The notes under the pieces were generated by a model, which saw nothing but the letters and a program-made list of their open reading frames with translations, did no database searches and was not told the origin of the DNA. 64,000 nucleotides of DNA, taken from Craspedostauros australis. Lineage: Eukaryota; Bacillariophyta; Bacillariophyceae; Mastogloiales; Achnanthaceae. The DNA is taken from the NCBI GenBank assembly GCA_026770025.1, contig JAMXDE010000003.1:3162001-3226000 (forward strand), given 5' to 3'. The position numbers and the translations under genes are program-made. Positions 42,954-52,756 of the stretch are shown here, one piece after another (positions within the stretch are counted from its first letter, which is position 1; every line of letters starts with the position of its first letter).

Positions 42954-44813
42954 ATGGCGCAACCCACCATCGTCTCGGACATGCCTCCACCAAAGACGGA
43001 GGCTCCAGAGAGCAACGGCTCGTCGCTGCCCCCAGCAGGCGCCTCCACGGCCGAAGCATCCAGCGCATCATCGCGGCCGACGACGAAGAAGGCCGAATCG
43101 AACGTCGCGACGCTGTCCAATGCCTGGGAATTCGACGACCTGCAGCCCAACTGCGTGGGATGCCGCAACGAGTTCGGCCCCCTCAACAGACGTCACCACT
43201 GCCGCTTGTGCGGGAAGATATTTTGCGGCAACTGCAGCGGCCAGCGCGCCTTGATCCCGCCCTCGTCCATCGTGCTCGTGCCAGACGGCGGCAAGAAGGC
43301 CAAGCCACGACGCGATGATACCGTCGATGCCACCGGCCTCATTTCCTTCAGTCCCGATCCGGACCCTGACCGCATGCTCACCTACCTCGACGAGAATCAG
43401 CAGCTCCTCTACGGAAAGGGATTGGAAGAGCGGTTCAAGCTCGCAAGAGAGCCGCTGCGGGTGTGCGGACCATGCTTTGAGAAGGTGATGCCGCTGCAGG
43501 AGGAGCTGCGCAATTCCAACTCCAACGCCATGCGATTCAACCACGTCGACCCCACGGATTCGAGACGGATGTTCAACTCGCCCTTGGCCTTCACGCTGGG
43601 TCACGAGGTCCGCAAGGCCGCCTACACCCTCAACAACCTCCTTCCCCTGCCAAAGAAGATGGGATCGGTTGTGGACGTCAACAGCATTAACGGGATGGAA
43701 GGCACCGGCATGCAGCAATGCAAGGAGGACTGTTCCACGGTTTCGCCATCGCTCTCGGGAGTTGACGGTGTCCAAATCCCTGCCAAATTGCTGGAGAATG
43801 CTCGAGGAGTCGCCGTGCTCACCGCCATCAAGGGTGGATTCGGCCTTGCCGGTGCAGAGTTCGGAACCGGTCTGGTTGTTGCGCGGCTGGGCGATCGCTG
43901 GAGTGCACCATGTGCCATCGGAATGGCGGGTGTGTCATGGGGTGGTGAGTTTGCACTCTTGCTCATTCTTATCCATTCGATTGCCTCTTTGTTTCATTTC
44001 GGCTCGTGTGTCCGTTCGTTTGAGAAATGCGGCAGAACATTCATGCTTGTGCACTCACACTTGCACTTACACACACACTCACACTATGTCTACGCTATCT
44101 TCTTGTTACTGTGCTCGCGTCCGATGCGACTGCTATTACTTTGTGATTTTTGAACGATGCTATTGCCAAATGCACATGGCATCAACAATTATGCAGCCCT
44201 CATTGGCGCGCAAGTTTCAGATCACGTGTTTCTGCTGATGACGGATGCCGCTGTCGACATGATGTTCAATGGCAGCGGCAGCGTGCAGCTTGGAGCTGAT
44301 GTTGGCGTTGCAATTGGACCAGTAGGACGCGCGCTTGAGGCCGATTTTGGAGCCTCCCCTGGATCCATGGCACCGATCTACACATACAGTTTGTCGAAGG
44401 GATTTTACGCCGGCGTCTCGTTGGATGGCAAGATCCTCACGACGCGACACCGCGTCAATGAAAGATTCTATGGACGCCTCGTTTCTGGCGCGGAGCTCTT
44501 GTCCGGCAGCATCCCCACACCTCCGGCAGCACGTCCTCTCTACGATGCTCTCACACGATGCCACGTCTACGCCAGCGGTTCTGTGCCCAATCTTCGCGAC
44601 CTCCACGGAGGCCAGTACAATACCAACAATATCAACACTACCAACACAAACATGAATGGCAGCCTCGATGCAAACGGCGAGAATGCATGGGAGAGTGAAT
44701 ATGGTGAAGTTGCTGGAGGCATGATCAATGGGATGGGTCCATCTCATCCCCTCGCTCCCAGTGAGGAACAAATGATCGCCGCTTTCAACACCGCCTCGCA
44801 TCCATCAGCATAG
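42954..44813 (+). CDS. FYVE zinc finger + SYLF lipid-binding protein (CFS1/SH3YL1-like)
   Basis: Two exons, 42954-43944 and 44197-44813, joined in phase 1 (SWG-|A-LIGAQ) across a 252-base intron, give 535 residues. The FYVE finger runs from W58 (WEFDDLQPNC) with zinc pairs C67/C70, C83/C86, C91/C94 and C171/C174 and the phosphoinositide-binding RRHHCR at 79-84. The gap from C94 to C171 is about 76 residues, far longer than usual. The SYLF (Ysc84/DUF500) domain spans about 275-480 (GVAVLTAIKGGFGLAGAEFGTG, AVDMMFNGSGSVQLGADVGVAIG, IYTYSLSKGFYAGVSLDG). FYVE binds PI3P on endosomes. SYLF binds phosphoinositides and actin-linked membranes. The same pairing occurs in plant CFS1, which acts in endosome and autophagosome turnover, so an endosomal role is inferred. 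Confidence 0.93.
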
Positions 44814-45355
44814 ATTCTTGCAGTTACACAGAACACGTACGAAAGGTACAGTTGCGTATGGTACAGAATACGAGTAGCGAGGACACTCGTCGCACGGAGG
44901 AGGTTTGGCAAGGAGTACCACATACGAACTCAACTGGATTGCATTGCATTAGATCGTATTGTACTCGAGAATCGTATCGACTCCACCATGAGTCGTATGC
45001 TCTATTCGCAAGACATTCCAGAAGTGGAGAGAACCACTCTTGCACAAGGACAACGTGAGCACTCTCTCCAGAGAGGAAGAAAGACACCATGACTCTCGTT
45101 TTCCGCAACGCGCAACGCCCAACCCATGATAAGAGGACGGTCCTATGTCGAATACATGCAAATAGAGTACCATAGAGTATGGTATTTACACTTTCACGCA
45201 TACTGGTTTGGTGCGCCATTTGCCCTCAGGTTACGGCGGCTCGAGTCGAACTACGGTCGCCTTGCTCGAAACCATGATTCCTACCATACCTACGACCCAT
45301 ACCTATCCATAATACATGCGATTGTACGAGTATCCAGCCTAATCTATGCAGCGGC
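44814..45355. other. Convergent 3' region, FYVE-SYLF and MORN genes
   Basis: 542 bases with ATACGAGTA-type motifs at 44868-44876 and 45324-45333. No gene recognised. Confidence 0.5.
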
Positions 45356-48300
45356 CTAATCCCCGACTGCCGTGAAACCTGCCTTGGCGTGAATGTGGGA
45401 GATATCACTCTGGAAGGACACTGGGATCATGAAATCCTGCTTCTTCTCGACATCCATTGCGACATCATCGTCGTCAACCAAGTCATCGTCATTGTCGTCA
45501 TCAGCCGTCGATGGGTTCTGCTGCGGCACGGCCATCGTGCGGGACATCTTCATAGTGCCTTGGCCGTCGACGGCGTCGTCTCGGAAACGACCGCTGTACC
45601 ACAGATCGTTGGCAAAGTAAATCGTGCCGCGTCCTTCGCGACGTCCGTGGCTGAACAGTCCGTCGTAGCGCTGGCCGTTGGGGTAGATGGCGGAACCACG
45701 ACCTTCCATGGCGTTGTTGACCCACGTTCCGTCGTACACAAAACCATCCGAAACCTTGAGCAGGCCGTTGCCATGGCGCTTGCCGTCCTTCCATTCCCCG
45801 TCGTACATGGACCCGTCAGACCAGGTGAAGATGCCACGGCCGTTCATCGTCCCTTCTTTCCATTTGCCGGTGTATTCGCTGCCGTCGGGCAGGACGTACT
45901 TGCCGTGTCCGTGTCGCATATTCTCACGGAAATCGCCTTCGTATCGGCTGAGGACGGCATTGCTGTCGTCGTCATCTTTGCTGTCGTCATGCGATGAATG
46001 ATAATAGTAGGCTCCCACGCCCTGCAACCGCCCGCGTTCAAAGTCACCGCGGTAGATCATCCGTTTGCGATCGGATGACATCAGCGCACCTTTGCCATGC
46101 TCCTTGTTTCGCTTCCAATCGCCTTCGTACAACACATCGTTGCTGTAGAGGCAGATACCGCGTCCTTCTCGCATGCACTCGACCATCTCGCCTTCGTACA
46201 CGAGGTACTTTGGGATATCCTTCTTGGAGCCATCGTCGCCGGTACCGTCGTTCTTGTTGTTTGGATCTGGCGAGAACCACTCAGGGATTGCATCGTTGCG
46301 TGGCTTGGCTGGCGGTGCTTCTGCTTCTGCTCCTACTGTCGCTGCCGCTGTCGTCGTTCCTGTTGCTGTTCCTCCTGCGATCTGAGCGGTTGCTGTGGTT
46401 GCTGCCGCCGTTCCAGAGGATGCTGTGGGTGCTGCAGTGGACTTGGTTGTCAACGCCGGAGTGGATGCCGCCGGCGCGATTGCCGCGGATGGATCAGACG
46501 CAGATGTGGCCGCGTTGTTTGTTGCCTGCGGGTCGGTGGTGGATGCAGCATTGGCATCTGGATCTGGTTGCGGCCGATGGTAATACAAAAAATGGGCCGA
46601 TCGCCATCGTGCCATTTTTGGTTCTCCGCATAGCGGCAGCTCCATATGATTTGCAGGTGCTGCTGGCGCTGGCGCCGTGGTTGCTGGGGCTGCGGGGGGT
46701 GTCGATCCGCTCGGTTTATGGGATGAGGATGGTTTCTTCTGCGGCGTCTTGGAGATGCTGGCATTCTTCTTCGCGCCACCCACATGCTGCCCGCCGGATT
46801 GCACTTGTGGCTGCGCTGCTTTTGATGCTGGTGTTCCTGCGATGGATGATGATGTTGTGATGGAGGGGTCGGATTTGGATGATCTGATCCATTTTCCACC
46901 ATGCGCAGATACTCCATGCGTGCCCGATGAAGAACCTGATCCGACAATTTTGTGCTTTTGGTCTGCAGAAATGACATTGAGTTTTGCTGGAGACGACTGT
47001 GCGCCCTTCGCTTTGTTGTCGGCATCACCCGCCATGGCAGCAGCGGCGACACCGGTGGTAAGATTTGCCGGTGCGGATAAGGTGCCGGCGGACGGTTGCA
47101 TGGTGCTATCGATGGACTTGGATCGCTTCATGCGACGCGCATCAGATGCGGGGAAGTCGTCGTCCGGTTTGCGCTTCCAGCTGGGCACGGATCGGCGTTT
47201 CCTGGTGAAGTAGGGCTGGTCAGACTTGCTGGACGACGTGGACAAAGCACCTGCGGAGGTGGCATACGATTCCGCGGATGCACGGCGTCGTCGTTTGGGA
47301 GCCGGCGTCACTCCAAACAAGATGTACTGCCTCTGACATTCCAGCACGCCCGTCTTTGTATCGAAACTTCCGACGAGCTCGAACTGGCCAAACGGATTCT
47401 CGCCCATTCCACGAACATGCACGATTCCCGCGGCTGTGTTGACCTTGTGCAGCGCCATAGTGTTGCTGGCACTGATACTGCTGGTGGAAGTAGTCCTGTT
47501 GCCACCGGCAGCAGGATGCATGAAGGCCCCGCCTTGGTCAGGGAACCTGGTGCGACAGGATATGCCAGGCGTGGCGTTGATGAAGAGGTAGAAATACTCT
47601 TCGATCCTCTGCGTCTTTGCTTTGGATTGATGGCCCCGAGAGCTCTTGGTAGGCACCGCATTTTCAAAGTGACCGACGAATTTTCCGGCAGGTGGGCATT
47701 TGTGAGGCAGTTGCTGAGAGGCATCAGTGAAAGGCGGTTCACCATTTGGAACATCCGCAAAGGTGTCAATTCCATTTCGGGACGAAGCTTCCTTTGCTTC
47801 GGACTGTTGCTGCTGCTGATGTTGCATTGCGTTGGTTGATGCCGTGGTGGTCCCGGCGCTCGCCGTTGGGTTCGTTGTGGAAGCAGCTTGCTTGCGAGTG
47901 TCTGTCTGGTGCTTTGCCCCATCTTCTTGTGCTGTTGGTGCTGCTGGTGCTGCCTGCTTGCTGGCGAGTGTAGCTTCTGCGGAATCGGCTGTATTCGCAA
48001 CACCGCTTGCTGCTTGGGATTGATCCTGTGTAGATGTAGATGCAGAGGTCGATGATGATAATGGTGGCTGTGTAGACTGAGCCGTGTCCGCGTCTGCACC
48101 AGGTGCAGCAGTGGTACGGACAGCAGCACTAGCAGCAGCAGCCGGCGTAGATGCAGGCAGAACGATCGCACCTGCTTGATTCACATCGTCATCTCCCTCT
48201 TCTTGCTGTTGCTGAGCCTTCGCAACAGAAGACGGCACTTGCACGGAGGAAGGATCCACGGCCTGCGTCCAAGTGTAACAGAACGGCTGCTGCGGCTGGA

Positions 48301-48607
48301 TCAGCTGCCTGCGATGCGAGTTTGGCAGATCCAAGATGTGCGTCCCGAAGGCCCAAACTCCCTTCCATTGCCACACCTGATTCTGCTTCTTCTCAGCAGT
48401 CGGTTCCTCGGCTGGCGCCGAAGCCTCGCCGTCTGCCGCTCCTCCTTCAGCTGCCTTGCTGCGGTTGCCTTTGCTCTTGCTGGTTCCCTTGCTCGCGCCC
48501 TTGTTGGTTCCCTTGCTCGCACCCTTTCCCTTGCTCTTGCTGCTGCCCGTGGCTTCTGTTGCTTCCACCAGCTCCAGGTTGCCACGCAGGGCGACCAGGT
48601 TGCTCAT
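45356..48607 (-). CDS. MORN-repeat protein with long disordered N-terminal half
   Basis: The single exon encodes 1083 residues. The N-terminus has repeats of SKGKGASKG type. Two short folded-looking blocks follow (WKGVWAFGTHILDL near 80; KFVGHFENAVP...EEYFYLFINATP and HVRGMGENPFGQFELVGSFD near 310-430). A very long Ala/Thr/Ser/Pro-rich region separates them from the C-terminal MORN array. At least seven MORN repeats lie at about 800-1020 (YEGEMVECMREGRG, YEGDWKRNKEHGKG, YEGDFRENMRHGHG, YTGKWKEGTMNGRG, YDGEWKDGKRHGNG, YDGTWVNNAMEGRG, YDGLFSHGRREGRG). One array unit carries an acidic insert. MORN arrays form elongated beta ribbons used in membrane or cytoskeletal scaffolds. The GENPFGQFELVGSFD block is one I have seen in other stramenopile and plant proteins without a name. 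Partner and location are unknown. Confidence 0.88.
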   Translation of the reverse strand: MSNLVALRGNLELVEATEATGSSKSKGKGASKGTNKGASKGTSKSKGNRSKAAEGGAADGEASAPAEEPTAEKKQNQVWQWKGVWAFGTHILDLPNSHRRQLIQPQQPFCYTWTQAVDPSSVQVPSSVAKAQQQQEEGDDDVNQAGAIVLPASTPAAAASAAVRTTAAPGADADTAQSTQPPLSSSTSASTSTQDQSQAASGVANTADSAEATLASKQAAPAAPTAQEDGAKHQTDTRKQAASTTNPTASAGTTTASTNAMQHQQQQQSEAKEASSRNGIDTFADVPNGEPPFTDASQQLPHKCPPAGKFVGHFENAVPTKSSRGHQSKAKTQRIEEYFYLFINATPGISCRTRFPDQGGAFMHPAAGGNRTTSTSSISASNTMALHKVNTAAGIVHVRGMGENPFGQFELVGSFDTKTGVLECQRQYILFGVTPAPKRRRRASAESYATSAGALSTSSSKSDQPYFTRKRRSVPSWKRKPDDDFPASDARRMKRSKSIDSTMQPSAGTLSAPANLTTGVAAAAMAGDADNKAKGAQSSPAKLNVISADQKHKIVGSGSSSGTHGVSAHGGKWIRSSKSDPSITTSSSIAGTPASKAAQPQVQSGGQHVGGAKKNASISKTPQKKPSSSHKPSGSTPPAAPATTAPAPAAPANHMELPLCGEPKMARWRSAHFLYYHRPQPDPDANAASTTDPQATNNAATSASDPSAAIAPAASTPALTTKSTAAPTASSGTAAATTATAQIAGGTATGTTTAAATVGAEAEAPPAKPRNDAIPEWFSPDPNNKNDGTGDDGSKKDIPKYLVYEGEMVECMREGRGICLYSNDVLYEGDWKRNKEHGKGALMSSDRKRMIYRGDFERGRLQGVGAYYYHSSHDDSKDDDDSNAVLSRYEGDFRENMRHGHGKYVLPDGSEYTGKWKEGTMNGRGIFTWSDGSMYDGEWKDGKRHGNGLLKVSDGFVYDGTWVNNAMEGRGSAIYPNGQRYDGLFSHGRREGRGTIYFANDLWYSGRFRDDAVDGQGTMKMSRTMAVPQQNPSTADDDNDDDLVDDDDVAMDVEKKQDFMIPVSFQSDISHIHAKAGFTAVGD

Positions 48608-48876
48608 GGTTTCGAATCAAACGGTGCCTTGCTGCTCGCGCGGTTCACGTTGTTGGTTGCACATCAACGGCAGCTCACCGTTGTGCATGTTTCGTTTTGT
48701 TGTGCTGTGTCGTGCAGGACCGTGCTGTGTCGGATTTCGTTTTTGAGCGATGGTTGCGGCAAATTACATGTAGATAAAGTTGTCTGTTCAATTTTCGTAT
48801 TCTCAAATATTTTCAGCTCAAGTCCCGTATTTGGGGTGGTTTCATGATGAAGTTGATTTCACGAACTATTATAACG

Positions 48877-48910
48877 TCTTTAACCGCTAACGGTGTTGTC
48901 GTTAGCAACC
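48877..48910 (+). promoter_or_regulatory. Possible MYB-type cell-cycle element upstream of CDC20
   Basis: TAACCG and TAACGG lie eight bases apart, followed by GTTAGC on the other strand. AACGG is the core of the plant mitosis-specific activator element bound by three-repeat MYB factors. The flanks do not match the full plant consensus, so this is a weak suggestion. The position, about 370 bases before the CDC20 start codon, suits a promoter. Confidence 0.25.
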
Positions 48911-49045
48911 GCGAAAACGACAATTCCGATCGCCAAACCGCCTCACAAAAGTGTCGCAACGACTGCACGATGATCCAAACAAACCAAACCCATCAACGAC
49001 AACACAATCACCACAACCAACATCACTATCACCATCACTCTCGCT

Positions 49046-49096
49046 ATCACCATCACCATCACCATCACCATCACCATCACCATCACCATCACCACC
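49046..49096. repeat. (CATCAC)n hexanucleotide repeat
   Basis: About eight units in the 5' region of CDC20. Not a CRISPR array, because the units abut without spacers. Confidence 0.95.
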
Positions 49097-49264
49097 AAGG
49101 CAGGACACTTTCCACACCATCCGCAGCAGGAAGGAAACAGAACAATTCGGATCTCCACTCTCCCATTCATTGTCTCTCTCTTGTATTCCCACAGCCAATA
49201 GAAACATCAACAACAACATCCGCAGTACTATTACAGCACTATTAGAACAGGACCAACATCAGCC

Positions 49265-50848
49265 ATGACCCGATCCGTCGTCGACTACGAATACCTCATC
49301 AACACCTCCTTCTCCGACACCAACCAGTCCATCAAGTCTGGTGTCCGTCCAAGATGGGAGCGCAAGCGTCAGCAGAGCCGTGGCGATAACCGCGTGCCGC
49401 TGTCGGCGTCGTCGCAACCGTCGCAAACGCAGGTGGGTGGTGATCGATTCATTCCCAATCGGTCCGGAATGAACATGGACCTCAGCAAGCACATGATCCG
49501 ATCGGATCAGTCGTCGTCCGCCTCGCAGATGGAGACCGACGGTGCAGCAGCCTCGTCCGGAGCGACGGATGGCAGCGCCCAGCAGGTCGGCGGCGTCAAG
49601 GCCGTGTCGGACGCCAGCAAGGATGAGTACGCATCGCGTCTGTCCGAGGCCTTGCTGGGATCCAGCGACAAGGCCAACCACCGCATCATGAGCTTCTCGG
49701 AGAAGGCACCCAAGCCCAAGGGTGACACCGTCAACAACCTCAACGTGCTGTACTCGGCGTCTGGAACGGCCAAGCAGAAGAAGACCAACGCCAAGCTCGT
49801 CACGAGACAGATCCCCTCCGTGCCAAGCCGGATCCTCGATGCTCCAGACCTGATGGACGATTACTACCTCAACCTCCTGTCCTGGAGCGACACCAACATC
49901 CTCGCCGTTGCCTTGGGCCAGACCGTGTACCTGTGGAATGCCACTTCCGGCACCATCCAAGAGCTGTGCTCCTACGAGGGCGATGGCGCGCAGTCTCACA
50001 TCTCCTCCGTAGCATGGGTGCAGGAAGGTGGAGCCCACCTGGCGGTCGGAACATCCGGCGGCACCACCCAGCTTTGGGATATCCACGCCGGCAAGCAGCT
50101 GCGATCCATGGATGGGCACAGCGATCGCGTGGGAGCATTGACTTGGAATCGCCACATGCTCACCAGCGGCAGCCGCGACACCACAATCGTCAACCACGAC
50201 GTGCGCGTCGCCCGCCACAACGTCGCCACGCTCCAGTGCCACGAGCAGGAGGTCTGCGGGCTGACCTGGAGCGGCGATGGCGAGATGCTGGCCAGCGGCG
50301 GCAACGACAACCTCCTGTGCCTTTGGGACGCCCGTGCCACCGCGGCATCCACGCAGTCCCCGCTGTTCCGACTCACGGAGCACCAGGCCGCCGTCAAGGC
50401 CCTGGCGTGGTCGCCGCACGAGCGCAACCTCCTCGCGACGGGCGGCGGCACTGCCGATCGCTGCATCAAGTTCTGGAACACCCAGACGGGTGCCGAGCTG
50501 AACTCCATCGACACGGGATCGCAGGTCTGCGCGCTGCAATGGAATCCGCACGAGAAGGAGATCCTGTCGAGCCACGGCTTCGCGCGCAACCAGCTGTGCT
50601 TGTGGAAGTATCCCTCGATGGCCAAGGTGAAGGAGTTGGAGGGACACACATCGCGCGTGCTGCACATGGCGCTGAGCTCCGATGGCTGCACCGTCGTGTC
50701 GGCAGCCGGCGACGAAACCTTGCGGTTCTGGGATATCTTCGCGGCACCATCCAAGTCGTCGAAGCACGCAGGTGCGGGGGCGTCTTCGTCCGTCGCGGAC
50801 ATGGTCCGCAATCCATCCAAGATGAGCTGGACGTCTCAGATTCGGTAG
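49265..50848 (+). CDS. CDC20: CDC20, WD40 activator of the anaphase-promoting complex
   Basis: The single exon encodes 527 residues. Near the N-terminus the C-box D60-R-F-I-P64 (DRFIPNRSGMNM) docks onto the APC/C. NLNVLYSASGTA and PSRILDAPDLMDDYYLNLLSW precede the propeller. Seven WD40 blades fill about 200-500 (TVYLWNATSG, TTQLWDIHAGKQLRSMDGHSDRV, LLCLWDARA, IKFWNTQTGAELN, LCLWKYPSMAKV, LRFWDIFA). The chain ends in Ile-Arg, the IR tail that binds APC/C TPR subunits. CDC20 recruits securin and cyclin B for ubiquitination at anaphase. The order of features separates it from CDH1, whose C-box is usually DRFIPSR and which carries further N-terminal motifs. It shares a 657-base divergent promoter with the MORN gene. 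Confidence 0.95.
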   Translation: MTRSVVDYEYLINTSFSDTNQSIKSGVRPRWERKRQQSRGDNRVPLSASSQPSQTQVGGDRFIPNRSGMNMDLSKHMIRSDQSSSASQMETDGAAASSGATDGSAQQVGGVKAVSDASKDEYASRLSEALLGSSDKANHRIMSFSEKAPKPKGDTVNNLNVLYSASGTAKQKKTNAKLVTRQIPSVPSRILDAPDLMDDYYLNLLSWSDTNILAVALGQTVYLWNATSGTIQELCSYEGDGAQSHISSVAWVQEGGAHLAVGTSGGTTQLWDIHAGKQLRSMDGHSDRVGALTWNRHMLTSGSRDTTIVNHDVRVARHNVATLQCHEQEVCGLTWSGDGEMLASGGNDNLLCLWDARATAASTQSPLFRLTEHQAAVKALAWSPHERNLLATGGGTADRCIKFWNTQTGAELNSIDTGSQVCALQWNPHEKEILSSHGFARNQLCLWKYPSMAKVKELEGHTSRVLHMALSSDGCTVVSAAGDETLRFWDIFAAPSKSSKHAGAGASSSVADMVRNPSKMSWTSQIR

Positions 50849-51447
50849 ACTGACAAATTCAATGCAACGCATGCGCTGTAATGCAGACAGAAGAGAGAGA
50901 GAGAGAGAGCAGGAGATGGGGCGAACAGGAGGGAGGAGACTAAATGCATAAAATCAAAAACAGAAATACAGCAGATTGAGGAAGGAAGGAACGAACAACG
51001 TACGACAAGTAGTTATACCAATAACATAAACGAACAAGTAATAAACTACAAGGACGAGGATGAGAGTGCAGGACGTGTTTTGGGACGAATAGACTGCGAA
51101 CACGCGTGATCATGAATATGAACAGGAACATGAAGTCTGAACTGATCTGGCCTGGTCTAAGCCTGCACTAATTTCATTGGGGTGAGCTGAATCGGGTTGA
51201 TCTCTCTCTCTCTCTGGATTTGTACCACAGCGCATGAAATGTGTGGGATTGTGCCATTCTCGTATCTCATTTGAAACCAATGAAGCGGACCAACTCTTGA
51301 TGCAGTTGATGATTGTGTCCACGAGTTCCAATCTCACTCATGTGCTTTCCGCATGCACCCCGGCCTCTCTTCCTCCCGAACATTGGCACTGCATCATCAT
51401 TGCAGCACCATTCCAACAGATGCCTGCAGAACACTCTGATTCACACT
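50849..51447. other. Convergent 3' region, CDC20 and mS38
   Basis: 599 bases with a (GA)n run at 50892-50909 and (TC)n at 51197-51214. No gene recognised. Confidence 0.5.
50892..50909. repeat. (GA)n microsatellite
   Basis: Short pure GA tract 44 bases after the CDC20 stop codon. Confidence 0.9.
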
Positions 51448-51765
51448 CTATTTGCTCTTCATGCGATTCTTCTTTCGTCGCTTCCTCAACTTGTGCTTGT
51501 TCATCTTGGATCTTCGCTTCTTGAGAGTGCTGCTCATGCGCAAGAACGTCTGCTGCACCTGCCTCAGGAGCATGCCAGGTACTTTATTCCACAAGGCCAC
51601 AACTGTCGGCGCCGCTGTTTGTGTTTGCAGCGCGGACGTTCGCAAGGAACTCATGGGCATGGCCTTGGTCAACTGCGGCTGCTGGGCTCTTGCCATCGTC
51701 ATCATGGAGCTGATGGCGGAGCGTTGGCTCGACGCCAGGCTGCATAATCTTCGCACCGCGAACAT
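51448..51765 (-). CDS. Mitochondrial small-subunit ribosomal protein mS38 (AURKAIP1/COX24 domain)
   Basis: The single exon encodes 105 residues. The N-terminus (MFAVRRLCSLASSQRSAIS) is a good mitochondrial presequence with Arg and Ser but no acid. The last 28 residues carry the signature of the AURKAIP1/COX24 domain: a Ser-Thr-Leu lead, then KKRRSKMNKHKLRKRRKKNR. In animals and yeast this protein is mS38, a very basic late-binding protein of the mitoribosomal small subunit near the decoding site. The yeast homologue Cox24 affects COX1 mRNA. The spacer between presequence and tail is only about 55 residues, so the protein is shorter than animal AURKAIP1. Plus-strand frames over the same bases are shadows. 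An intron has not been excluded but is not needed. Confidence 0.86.
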   Translation of the reverse strand: MFAVRRLCSLASSQRSAISSMMTMARAQQPQLTKAMPMSSLRTSALQTQTAAPTVVALWNKVPGMLLRQVQQTFLRMSSTLKKRRSKMNKHKLRKRRKKNRMKSK

Positions 51766-52756
51766 CGTCCCTGTCTGCCTTCTTTGTTGCCGTTGAGATG
51801 GGATATCGAACGCCCGATCGAGATGCTTGGTCTTCTTGTGTTACGAGTATATCTCCGAATATCGGACGAGCGGATGATCAGGATAATCGTCTCGTCTCGT
51901 CTCGTATTGTATTCGTCACGAACACGAGTACAGGCAGTGGCTTGGGAAGGATCAGGTATAGCAAGCGAGAGTGTGTCCGTATCGTTGCCGTTTGGCTGTC
52001 TTGCTTCGTGTTGATTTCTGGAGGTCTTCGTCGTTTGCGGTGGGACGAGATGATGAGTCGAGAGATGCGCTGTCGCCGTCCGTCCGTGTACCCGCCAATT
52101 CAAGTTTGTCATCAAATCGATCGTTGAATCACGTTTTAGTCCTGTTATGGAGCGTTATTTATCAGATTGAATCTGTCTTGTTGCTGTCCTTCCAATTTAC
52201 TCCTGTTGGTTCTCGCCGGCGCTCGTCTGTCACACACATGTAATGCATCCGTGTACGTATTCATACTTGAATACATTAATACATTTGTGGCGATAAGGTG
52301 CTCACAAAGATGATGTTTGGCGATGGAAAAAGCAAAAACAGAAGTCACCAAAGGAAAGGAAACGCAACAAGTCGCCAAGACAACACCAACGCAAACCGCA
52401 TGGCATCACACCAAGCGACGGCGAAACGCAATCTCAAGGAGAACAACAACATCAAGAGGAGGCCTACACGGACAAAGCCACAACCATCCCAACCCACTTC
52501 GATTCAGTCCAGTTCAGTTCAGTTTAGTTCAGTTGTGTGTGTGTCTGTCGAGGCTCTCCACGTGTTGCTATCGACGCACTACAAATACTCTGGAAGAAGC
52601 ACTCATCACGACCCCCGATCACAACAACTGCTCCAACACCAACCCTTGTGGAGATCCACACGCGAAAAAGACCGATTGCAGCAACGATTCAAGCAACCAT
52701 CGTACCACACCAACTCCTACACTACGACTTCGGCCCTCGAGCTGCCCCGACCCACC
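51766..52756. other. Upstream region of mS38 and of the long disordered protein
   Basis: About 1 kb between divergent start codons. The frame of the downstream gene is open from 52298, but the product there is low-complexity Gln/Asn/Ser/Thr sequence and probably a 5' UTR. A TTCAGT unit repeats at 52506-52535 (CAGTTCAGTTCAGTTTAGTTCAGTT). No other gene recognised. Confidence 0.5.

Larger units (their letters stand above)
48608..49264. other. Divergent promoter region, MORN gene and CDC20
   Basis: 657 bases. Near 48880-48905 the sequence CTTTAACCGCTAACGGTG contains a MYB core (TAACGG). Near 49046-49096 is a CATCAC repeat just before CDC20. No gene recognised. Confidence 0.5.

Noticed and set aside
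49046-49096. Possible CRISPR or minisatellite array
   Set aside because: The CATCAC units abut with no spacers, so it is a simple microsatellite. The genome is eukaryotic.
49259-50872. 537-codon minus-strand frame
   Set aside because: It is the exact antisense of CDC20, whose WD40 blades and C-box are clear on the plus strand.
51313-51796. Two plus-strand frames with cysteine-rich or hydrophobic products
   Set aside because: They overlap mS38 on the other strand. The mS38 signature is specific and explains the region.
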